Shown here in pieces: positions 7,697-12,952 of a stretch of DNA of 12,952 nucleotides. The first letter of the stretch is position 1. The number at the start of each line of letters is the position of its first letter. Both the position numbers and the translations under genes were made by a program. Source of the stretch: Clostridia bacterium (GTDB taxonomy: Bacteria > Bacillota_A > Clostridia > Lachnospirales > Cellulosilyticaceae); the NCBI GenBank assembly GCA_029239935.1, contig JARBTY010000067.1, positions 1 through 12,952 on the forward strand, read 5' to 3'. Below the pieces are notes generated by a model. It ran no database searches. It worked only from the letters and a program-made list of their open reading frames with translations, and was not told the DNA's origin.

Positions 7697-7864
7697 CTTG
7701 CTTATTTTTTCAAGTAAATTATGATAAGCATTTAAAGCTTCGTCAAGCCTTTGGCTTGCAACAATTATTTCAGGGTCTGCTAAATCTGACTTTGCATCAA
7801 TTAGTTCCTGTAACAATTGTCTTATTTCACCAATTTTTTGAGTTGTTTTTTCAATATTTTTCAT
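7694..7864 (-). CDS. Spo0E-like sporulation regulatory protein (predicted Spo0A~P phosphatase)
   Basis: This is a 56-residue protein starting MKNIEKTTQKIGEIRQLLQE and ending NLLEKISK. It has two predicted helices separated by a short turn at SDLADPEI. The second helix carries ASQRLDEALNAYHNLL, the SQxLDxxIxxY signature of the Spo0E/YnzD/YisI family. In Bacillus these small proteins dephosphorylate the sporulation regulator Spo0A~P, and the SQxLD residues contact its phosphorylation site. Length and motif both fit. AAGGAGGG lies 7 nt before the ATG, and a good sigma-A-like promoter lies at 7888-7917. It is the leftmost gene of the mobile element, so it is cargo and not a host gene. Function is inferred from the family; some Clostridia Spo0E-like proteins may have other response-regulator partners. 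Confidence 0.9.
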   Translation of the reverse strand: MKNIEKTTQKIGEIRQLLQELIDAKSDLADPEIIVASQRLDEALNAYHNLLEKISK

Positions 7865-7874
7865 ATTATCCCTC

Positions 7875-7900
7875 CTTTCACTATCTAATTATAGTGAAAG
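7875..7900. promoter_or_regulatory. Candidate operator dyad over the Spo0E-like promoter
   Basis: CTTTCACTAT (7875-7884) and ATAGTGAAAG (7891-7900) form a perfect 10-bp inverted repeat with a 6-nt centre. It covers the -10 box and the predicted transcription start. Because the transcript would contain only about one arm, it is more likely a protein-binding dyad than an RNA hairpin. Confidence 0.5.
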
Positions 7901-7917
7901 ATGAGATTTATTGTTAA
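7888..7917 (-). promoter_or_regulatory. Sigma-A-like promoter of the Spo0E-like gene
   Basis: On the minus strand TTAACA (7917-7912) and TATAAT (7893-7888) are separated by 18 nt, 5 of 6 and 6 of 6 matches to consensus. The expected start, about 7 nt further on, would give a short leader carrying the GGAGG site. Confidence 0.7.
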
Positions 7918-8086
7918 TCAATTGCAAAATTACTCATTTTATTACCATAATATAAATTTTCATAATATTTCTTGTTTTTTCTTTATTTAATGTGACAAAT
8001 GCATTTCAATTAAATGTTAAATCTTACATATTATTGTTTTATTCCGGTTATTCTAATTAAAAAGTCTATACATTTAGGAGCTTCCC

Positions 8087-8587
8087 TTGAAAAATCTAAA
8101 TAAACCTCACTCCCTTATTTCTATTATTCTATTACTTGTCATTCTGTTTACAACGACGCCTCTTTATGCTGCTACTACTAATTCCGAACATAAACAAACT
8201 ATTCAGGGCTTCATTTATCAAATAAAAACCATACAATCCCAAGTATCTGAAATAGCTCCGTCTATTCTAAACACTTCAAATCCTGAAAACAATATACAAC
8301 TTAAATTACGTATTATTTCAATCAATTCTACTATAGAAAGTCTAAATATCATTATCCAAGACTACTTTCTTACTGTTCCAGGTGTCAATCAAAGAAATCG
8401 GCATGTCCTGCTTACTTTTAATGTGATTAATCTTATTAAAAGTAACTTATATACTTTAAATGCACTGTTAAATGCTACTACCCCTGAAGAAAGACTTATT
8501 CTATTAACAGAGTATGCTAATACACAATCAACCGCTTTTGATACATTAAAAATCTTAGAAGATAGCCTTGAAAAGTTTCATACTTGA
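8087..8587 (+). CDS. Exported protein of unknown family, paralogue 1 of 3
   Basis: The 166-residue protein starts at TTG with TAGGAG 6 nt upstream. It has a signal peptide: MKNLNKPH, a hydrophobic core at about 10-24, and a likely cut after LYA at residue 28. The mature part is almost entirely helical, without cysteines, and is low in glycine. Two blocks are shared with the next two genes: an N-terminal one (IQGFIYQIKTIQSQVSEIA, about 39-57) and a C-terminal one (VPGV, then NRHVLL, INLIKSNLYTLNALL, ERLILLTEY, about 97-143). I do not recognise the family. The size and helix pattern suggest a compact helical bundle outside the membrane. The 222-bp region upstream is shared with the divergent Spo0E-like gene; I saw no convincing promoter for this gene there. 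Confidence 0.8.
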   Translation: MKNLNKPHSLISIILLLVILFTTTPLYAATTNSEHKQTIQGFIYQIKTIQSQVSEIAPSILNTSNPENNIQLKLRIISINSTIESLNIIIQDYFLTVPGVNQRNRHVLLTFNVINLIKSNLYTLNALLNATTPEERLILLTEYANTQSTAFDTLKILEDSLEKFHT

Positions 8588-8675
8588 TTTTTTATAAGTC
8601 CTTAAAGTCATATCTCAACTTGTATTGAAATAATTTTTTAAATTTATAAACTTTATAAATGAATAGAGGTTCCAT

Positions 8676-9161
8676 ATGAATAATATTATTAAAACTAAAT
8701 CATTAATAGCCATTATGTTATCAATTGTAGTATTATGTGCCGCAATTCCACTAAGTTCTACCTCTACCACTTCTCATCAAGAAACCATTAACCAATTTAT
8801 TTATGAAATAACAGAAGTACAAACCCAAGTATTTGATATCGCCCAATTTGCTCTCAATCAATCTTTAGTCCCTGGAGATCTTTCACCTAATATTCGGCTT
8901 ATTGATGACACCATAAAAAGACTTGACAGGAAAATTCTAAATTATTTAGAGACAATCCCAAGTGTTAGTACTCAAAATAGAGATGTATTACTTCTTTTAA
9001 ATGCTCTTAATTTTATTAAAAATGGTCTGTACACATTAAACTTATTAACTATCGCAAATACAGATGTGGAAAGAATTGCATTATTAGATGAATTCTTTCG
9101 TTCAAGAATAGCTGCTAAAGATACAATCAATACATTAGAGAGCTTTAACCTGAAAAGATAA
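8676..9161 (+). CDS. Exported protein of unknown family, paralogue 2 of 3
   Basis: This 161-residue protein has an N-terminal basic and hydrophobic signal (about residues 7-26); the cut site is uncertain, somewhere in AAIPLSSTS. Cys21 is not in an acceptable lipobox, since Leu is at -1. It is the closest relative of paralogue 1: by hand, ungapped, about 29 of 62 residues agree from IPSV (residue 94) to TLE (155). This stretch includes NRDVLLLLN, FIKNGLYTLNLL, ERIALLDEF and AKDTINTLE. The N-terminal block INQFIYEITEVQTQVFDIA (38-56) also matches. AGAGG lies 6 nt before the ATG. The gap from the previous gene is 88 bp, so the three may form one transcript. Function is unknown. Confidence 0.8.
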   Translation: MNNIIKTKSLIAIMLSIVVLCAAIPLSSTSTTSHQETINQFIYEITEVQTQVFDIAQFALNQSLVPGDLSPNIRLIDDTIKRLDRKILNYLETIPSVSTQNRDVLLLLNALNFIKNGLYTLNLLTIANTDVERIALLDEFFRSRIAAKDTINTLESFNLKR

Positions 9162-9235
9162 TACTTAAAAGAGATTAGGAAATATAAAATAAGTATCCTA
9201 AACTTATAACTTGAAAATCTTTGTAGAGGTGACAA

Positions 9236-9736
9236 ATGAAAAATTTATCTAAATTACTATTACTTTTAATACTGCCTATGACTATCCTGTTGGGTTCCCC
9301 ACTATTAAACGCCGCTAATGATATTTATAATCTAAGTGATTCTGAATATAATCAACTTGTCAGTCAATATGTTCAGGATATACTCTCTCTAAGAGATCAA
9401 GCATTTAGTTTGTCTCAGATGATTCTCAGTGATCCACCTCAAGATGAAGCCGCTATACGCGCTAGTATGGAGTCGCTTAATACCCAGGTAGATAATTTAA
9501 CCCTATCTATTTTAAATCATTTGGCCAATGTTCCTAGTGACAGCTATCACAACAGAGATGCCTCTCTTGCCCTTTCATCATTAAGTCTTATTAAAAGCTC
9601 ACTTTATCAACTGCGTTTATTAAAGGAGTCCACCAATACTGCTGAGAGCTATCTATTATTAGAAGATTTTTATCTTTTAAGACGATCTGCTCTTGAGCCG
9701 CTTGTCATTCTAGATACACTTATTAAAAGAGAATAA
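9236..9736 (+). CDS. Exported protein of unknown family, paralogue 3 of 3
   Basis: The 166-residue protein has a strong signal peptide (MKNLSK, then a Leu-rich core to about residue 24) and a likely cut after LNA at residue 26. It is the most diverged of the three but keeps the frame of the family: VPSDS (99-103), NRDASLALSSLSLIKSSLYQ (106-125) and YLLLEDFYLLRRSALEPL (139-156). The middle region is more acidic and includes DPPQDEAAI. There are no cysteines after the signal. AGAGGTG lies 5 nt before the ATG, and the gap to paralogue 2 is 74 bp. No clear terminator follows. The divergence suggests old duplication with separate specialisation; the function is unknown. Confidence 0.78.
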   Translation: MKNLSKLLLLLILPMTILLGSPLLNAANDIYNLSDSEYNQLVSQYVQDILSLRDQAFSLSQMILSDPPQDEAAIRASMESLNTQVDNLTLSILNHLANVPSDSYHNRDASLALSSLSLIKSSLYQLRLLKESTNTAESYLLLEDFYLLRRSALEPLVILDTLIKRE

Positions 9737-9851
9737 ATTAACACCCCTAAATATATTATTAATCATTTCTTCTACTCCGGTGAGCATATCCTATAACTAA
9801 CACTTCCATTTATGTTGGTAACTCCGATATTCTATAAAGGCGGTAGATGTT

Positions 9852-10085
9852 ATGCTACGTTTAATAAATATAATCAAATGCCTTCCCTTACAAAGCTTTG
9901 CTAGTGTTGGATTAGCTGTCAGCTATAATGATATTTATAATGCTTTAAAAGTCCGAGGAATTGATGATAGAACTTTTCTCAATAATAAATTAAAAGAACT
10001 TGAAGCCGCTCATCAAATTGAACTCTTTCGTATTGATCAATTTGATAAAGCACCTATTTATGCTGTCAGAATCAAACACTCCTAA
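9852..10085 (+). CDS. Small winged-helix-like DNA-binding protein (putative regulator)
   Basis: This is a 77-residue protein. Its predicted order is helix (RLINIIKCLP), helix (SYNDIYNALKVRG, about 24-36), recognition-type helix (DRTFLNNKLKELEAAHQ, about 39-55), then a beta wing with a turn (IELFRIDQFDKAPIYAVRI). That is a winged-helix pattern like those of small transcription regulators. AAGGCGG precedes the ATG by 8 nt. It lies 115 bp after the third exported gene. Its end overlaps the end of the opposite-strand unknown gene by 4 nt. A role in controlling the cargo or excision is inference. No strict family match is claimed. Confidence 0.62.
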   Translation: MLRLINIIKCLPLQSFASVGLAVSYNDIYNALKVRGIDDRTFLNNKLKELEAAHQIELFRIDQFDKAPIYAVRIKHS

Positions 10086-10324
10086 TCCTTCTTTAAACTG
10101 TCCCTCCAGTCGTGCATAATTTCTAATTTTTGCTCATGGGTTAGGCCCTCTTGTCTATTGAGGTACTCTTGTGCGATATCTAACCAGTACTCAGTCATCC
10201 TTTGGCTTAATGCGTCCAAATCTTCTTTTACCTGAGGTGTCATTACTTGTTTATATAAATCACTCAAATCAGTTACCTCTTTGTCTCTGAGCCTCCAAAT
10301 AATAGTGATAGATTTTCTTTTCAC
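10082..10324 (-). CDS. Unknown 80-residue protein, divergent from the recombinase gene
   Basis: It starts at GTG, with GGAAGGGGTGGAG just upstream. The N-terminus is basic (MKRKSITIIWRLRDKE), then an all-helical charged body includes MTPQVKEDLDALSQRMTEYW and LTHEQKLEIMHDWRDSLKKD. There is no signal peptide or cysteine. I do not recognise a family. It converges with the winged-helix-like gene (4-nt overlap) and diverges from the serine recombinase across 128 bp. A small basic/acidic protein in this position could be an excision (directionality) factor or a regulator, but nothing in the sequence proves this. Confidence 0.6.
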   Translation of the reverse strand: MKRKSITIIWRLRDKEVTDLSDLYKQVMTPQVKEDLDALSQRMTEYWLDIAQEYLNRQEGLTHEQKLEIMHDWRDSLKKD

Positions 10325-10391
10325 ATCTCCACCCCTTCCTTCAAATAAAGTTTATGAAGGCTAAATTTTGTCCTATGATAGAAGATTATAC

Positions 10392-10434
10392 GATTCATAA
10401 TCATATTTGTTAATTTTGAATCACATAATAATAT
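10392..10434 (+). promoter_or_regulatory. Possible recombinase promoter with flanking inverted repeat
   Basis: TTGTTA (10407-10412) and TAATAT (10429-10434) are 16 nt apart, each 4 of 6 to consensus. GATTCA (10392-10397) and TGAATC (10417-10422) form a 6-bp inverted repeat around the -35 and spacer and could be a control site. Weak call. Confidence 0.3.
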
Positions 10435-10452
10435 ACTAGGAGGGAGGCGCTT

Positions 10453-12090
10453 ATGAAAGTTGCTATATATTCTAGAAAAAGCAAGTTTACAGGAAAAGGT
10501 GAATCTATAGAAAACCAAATTGAAATGTGCAGCGAATATGCTCGGTCACATTTTAAAGATATACATATAGTAGTCTATGAAGACGAAGGCTTTAGCGGTG
10601 GTAATATAGACAGACCTGAGTTTAAAAGATTACTCAAAGCTATTAAAGCTAAGCAAGTGGATATATTGATGTGTTATAGACTGGATCGCATCTCTAGAAA
10701 TGTAGCTGACTTTTGTTCTACACTTGAAATACTTGAAAAAAACAATGTAGCTTTTGTGAGCATTAAGGAGCAGTTTGACACGACCAGCCCTATGGGCAGG
10801 GCTATGACCTACATCTCTTCTGTTTTTGCCCAGTTAGAAAGGGAAACTATCGCTGAACGGGTTCGCGATAATATGCTTCAGTTGGCCAGAAGCGGCAGAT
10901 GGCTAGGAGGTCATCCCCCTCTTGGGTTTATATCCCAGGAAATAATCTCTCAAGACCTCTCCGGCAAATCCCATAAGCTTTATCAGCTTATTCAACTCTC
11001 TGAAGAAGTAAATAGTGTTAACTTTTTATATAAATCCTTTTTAGAAATTGGCAGTCTTATTAAACTGGAGTCCTATTTAATCAAAGAAAATATCAAAACA
11101 AAAAAAGATAAGTATTATAACTTATCTTCTCTAAGATTTATTTTAACGAATCCAGTCTATGTCACAGCAGATGCACTTGTCTTTGACTATTTCACCCAAA
11201 GAGGATGTGGTATCTATAGTGAAAAATCATCTTTTAATGGCTTAACAGGCGTGATGCCTTATAATCGTACCAAACAGTCTCAGAAAACCTCTGTAGCACC
11301 TAGAGATACTTCAGAATGGATTATTGCCGTTGGTACCCATAAGCCTATTATAGACAGTAAAACATGGATTGAAGTGCAGTCTATCATGGAGAGAAACAAA
11401 GATAAAACATTCCGTAAAATTCACAATCAAGAAGCCCTTTTTTCTGGCCTCCTAAGATGCTCCGTCTGTGGCAGCTATATGCGACCTAAGAAAAGCAGAT
11501 TAAGTACAGATGGCACAAAGCACCACTATTACTATATTTGTGAGTTAAAAGAAAAAAGTAATGGCAGAAACTGCAACGTAAAAAATATAGCTGGACATAC
11601 TTTAGATGACACGGTTACAAAAGAGTTAAAAAAACTCTGCATTGAAGGCAGAAGGCCCTCTAACAAATTCGTCATAGACAACCTCCAGCTTACTGATACA
11701 GAGGACTATACGCACAAACATATCACTGCTCTTAAAAATGAAATATCCACACATGAACACCATATTAACAAACTACTATCTGCTCTAGGTGAAGCCTCAA
11801 ACACTCTGTCAAGCAAATACATCATTCAGCAAATAAATATATTAGGTGCCAAAATCAAAGAAGCTGATGAAAAGTGTCATAGGTTGGAATCAAAATTGCA
11901 ATCCAATACACTGGCGGATATCAACCTCTTTTTAATAAAAACCGTTGTAAAAGACTTTAATGCCTTGGATGATCATGCTCCTATTCTTAAAAAACGCAAA
12001 TTAATCCAAAGCATACTCAAAGCGGCCCACTGGGACGGTGAAAATCTCAAACTGGACATCTTGGGTGATAACTCTCTAGGGAAGCTTTAA
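10453..12090 (+). CDS. Large serine recombinase (site-specific integrase)
   Basis: The 545-residue protein is of normal size for large serine recombinases, which integrate and excise elements by cutting both strands at a 2-nt overlap. The catalytic domain (about residues 1-145) starts MKVAIYSRKS with nucleophile Ser10; it also shows YEDEGFSGGNIDRPEF, YRLDRISRN and FAQLERETIAERV. The recombinase domain follows (about 160-280). A zinc ribbon has Cys336, Cys339, Cys363 and Cys374. A coiled-coil-like segment (about 415-480) fits the family's zinc-domain insertion. AGGAGGGAGG precedes the ATG. The gene ends 4 bases before the right attP arm, beside its own attachment site. All catalytic motifs look intact, so the element could still move. 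Confidence 0.97.
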   Translation: MKVAIYSRKSKFTGKGESIENQIEMCSEYARSHFKDIHIVVYEDEGFSGGNIDRPEFKRLLKAIKAKQVDILMCYRLDRISRNVADFCSTLEILEKNNVAFVSIKEQFDTTSPMGRAMTYISSVFAQLERETIAERVRDNMLQLARSGRWLGGHPPLGFISQEIISQDLSGKSHKLYQLIQLSEEVNSVNFLYKSFLEIGSLIKLESYLIKENIKTKKDKYYNLSSLRFILTNPVYVTADALVFDYFTQRGCGIYSEKSSFNGLTGVMPYNRTKQSQKTSVAPRDTSEWIIAVGTHKPIIDSKTWIEVQSIMERNKDKTFRKIHNQEALFSGLLRCSVCGSYMRPKKSRLSTDGTKHHYYYICELKEKSNGRNCNVKNIAGHTLDDTVTKELKKLCIEGRRPSNKFVIDNLQLTDTEDYTHKHITALKNEISTHEHHINKLLSALGEASNTLSSKYIIQQINILGAKIKEADEKCHRLESKLQSNTLADINLFLIKTVVKDFNALDDHAPILKKRKLIQSILKAAHWDGENLKLDILGDNSLGKL

Positions 12091-12093
12091 AAT

Positions 12094-12140
12094 TGTTTCC
12101 CTTTCATTCAGATAGCTTCTGATATATCATGGGTAACAAG
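12094..12140. other. attR, right junction of the element
   Basis: The element-side arm TGTTTCCCTTTCATTCA (12094-12110) is followed by GATA and the shared core GCTTCTG (12115-12121), then the ATPase gene. Together with the left arm the rebuilt attP has 17-nt inverted arms around a 16-nt centre, whose midpoint falls on the dinucleotide TC (12118-12119 with the right-end coordinates). Confidence 0.8.
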
Positions 12141-12686
12141 TATAGATTCTTTATGCTCATTCTTAATAATTTTATAAATGTCATCACTGACCAGCAGCCT
12201 TGTCTGATAATCTAAAGCAGAAAAAGGTTCATCTAGCAGAAGGATACTGGGGTTGGTTGCAAGGGTTCTAATAAGTGCTACCCTTTGTCGCATTCCCCCT
12301 GATAGTTCTTTTGGAAAGTTATTTCTAAATTCCCATAAACCATATGTTTTTAATAGGCGCTCTATTTTTTCCGTGGCTTCTTTATTAAGCTTCTTTTGTA
12401 TTTCAAGACCTATCTTAATGTTGTCCATAATATTACGCCAATCTAGCAAGTGGTCTCTTTGAAACATATAGCCTATTTTACCATTAATTTCAATCTCCCC
12501 ACTAGTGGGCTGTATAAGTGATGTTAACAAATTAAGAATCGTTGACTTACCGCTCCCTGACGGACCTACAATAGCCAGTATCTTTCCTGCTTTAAGTGTT
12601 AAATTGAAGTCTTTTAATACCGCAATTTCACCTTGATCTGTATAAAAATTTTTATAAATATGTTTCATTGTTATAATGTCTGCCAT
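12108..12686 (-). pseudogene. ABC importer ATPase, N-terminal part truncated by the element
   Basis: This part encodes 192 residues; a TGA supplied by the element then stops translation. All nucleotide-handling motifs are present: Walker A GPSGSGKST (41-49), Q-loop Gln76 in GYMFQRD, signature LSGGM (128-132), Walker B ILLLDEP (148-154), D-loop SALD and H-loop His186 in THDISEAI. The lost part is the C-terminal 57 residues or so, found at 7397-7581. The segment resembles SsuB/TauB/NrtD-type ATPases. GGAG lies 8 nt before the ATG. Whether the truncated ATPase still works is open, since the catalytic core is complete but the C-terminal helices that pack the domain are missing. It is the first gene of the operon, 110 bp after a LacI-type gene. 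Confidence 0.93.
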
Positions 12687-12796
12687 GCACTCATCTCCAT
12701 TATTTGCCCTTTTTCTTGTGTCTTTGGCAATTATTTCTTTATATATAATATTACAGGAAATAATGAGGGGTGCTTGTTTAACCTATATTATTGTAC

Positions 12797-12952
12797 TTAA
12801 GTTGATCCTCTGTTTACGAGCTGCATATCAATTGTAACAAATTTTGGATAGGATTGCTTTTGAATGGCTGCCAAAACAGACTGGATAACTGCTTCCCCAA
12901 ATTGGCTGTATGGGGTAGCTACTGTTGATAACGCTGGATAACTTGTCTCTCC
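12797..12952 (-). CDS. LacI-family transcription regulator, C-terminal end
   Basis: The minus strand is open from the right window edge and gives 51 residues ending in TAA at 12799-12797. The sequence PALSTVATPYSQFGEAVIQS followed by VTIDMQLVNRGST is the typical C-terminal end of LacI/GalR-family sugar-binding domains (T-V-x-x-P-x-x-x-x-G then L-V-x-R-x-S). It lies 110 bp upstream of the ABC ATPase on the same strand and may control it or belong to another unit that extends outside the window. Confidence 0.82.
   Translation of the reverse strand, partial: GETSYPALSTVATPYSQFGEAVIQSVLAAIQKQSYPKFVTIDMQLVNRGST

Larger units (their letters stand above)
7582..12121 (+). mobile_element. Serine-recombinase integrative element of about 4.54 kb, inserted in an ABC ATPase gene
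   Basis: Both junctions contain GCTTCTG (7575-7581 and 12115-12121). Deleting one copy plus everything between restores an intact ATPase gene, which fixes the ends to within these 7 bases. The recombinase gene ends 31 bases from the right end, the usual place beside the attachment site. Cargo from left to right: a Spo0E-like gene (minus), three exported paralogues (plus), a winged-helix-like gene (plus) and an unknown small gene (minus). No relaxase, type IV secretion, replication or phage structural gene is visible. The element is therefore either an autonomous recombinase-only element or one mobilised in trans. Confidence 0.9.

Noticed and set aside
7684..7917. Rightward 77-residue reading frame at the left end of the element
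   Set aside because: It is the antisense shadow of the Spo0E-like gene and its promoter; the leftward gene has a ribosome site, a promoter and a family signature.
7865..8086. Spo0A box or sporulation sigma-factor promoter for the exported trio
   Set aside because: TGTGACAAAT (7991-8000) and CATATTA (8027-8033) look partly similar, but neither matches a 0A box nor has the partner hexamer at correct spacing.
8676..9161. Second exported paralogue as a lipoprotein through Cys21
   Set aside because: The residue before the Cys is Leu, which does not fit a lipobox, and the other two paralogues have no equivalent Cys.
8972..9235. Leftward 87-residue reading frame over the second exported gene
   Set aside because: It is antisense to a well-supported coding region and lacks a ribosome site.
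10321..10518. Leftward 65-residue reading frame overlapping the recombinase start
   Set aside because: It is antisense to the recombinase N-terminus and its promoter region, has no ribosome site, and its composition is that of a shadow frame.
7582..12121. Prophage, conjugative element or CRISPR content in the insert
   Set aside because: There are no structural phage genes, no relaxase or secretion genes, and no regularly spaced direct repeats; only recombinase and small cargo genes are present.
12687..12796. Thiamin-type riboswitch upstream of the ABC operon
   Set aside because: The gap is only about 110 bp and I saw no conserved riboswitch core such as CTGAGA with its partner ACC motif on the coding strand.

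Overview
The window is AT-rich chromosomal DNA from a low-GC Gram-positive bacterium, most likely an anaerobic, spore-forming Clostridia member; Lachnospirales is a guess from overall gene style. The signs are strong GGAGG-type ribosome sites, hairpin terminators, a lipoprotein-anchored ABC binding protein, a YkgJ-type protein, a cysteine-rich 4Fe-4S protein and a Spo0E-like protein. No stretch over 300 bp lacks a gene; the longest gap is about 220 bp (7865-8086).

Left part (1-5520), host genes. Rightward: the tail of a DedA-family membrane protein, a patatin-like phospholipase with a strong terminator, and a DUF3810-type membrane metalloprotease with a terminator. Leftward: a compact set of a zinc-ribbon protein, a YkgJ-type cysteine-cluster protein and an AAC(3)-family acetyltransferase. 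Rightward again: a 4Fe-4S protein with a terminator.

Right part (5522-12952), a broken operon. A leftward ABC importer operon of the nitrate/sulfonate/taurine/NMT1 type follows the end of a LacI-family regulator. Its order is ATPase, permease, lipoprotein. The ATPase gene is split in two, with its first 192 codons at 12686-12111 and its last part at 7581-7397. Removing the 4.5 kb between them restores one uninterrupted 249-residue ATPase.

The insert (about 7582-12121) is a small integrative element. A large serine recombinase sits at its right end, next to the attachment site. Both junctions share GCTTCTG. Joining the element ends rebuilds an attP with two 17-nt inverted arms matching at 14 of 17 positions.

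The cargo is a 56-residue Spo0E-like protein behind a good sigma-A promoter with an overlapping dyad, three tandem paralogous exported proteins of a family I do not recognise, a small winged-helix-like protein, and an 80-residue unknown protein convergent with it. There are no relaxase, conjugation, phage structural, resistance or recognisable defence genes. The combination of a predicted sporulation-phosphorelay phosphatase with an exported three-paralogue cluster, inserted precisely in an ABC ATPase gene, is the most unusual feature of the window.
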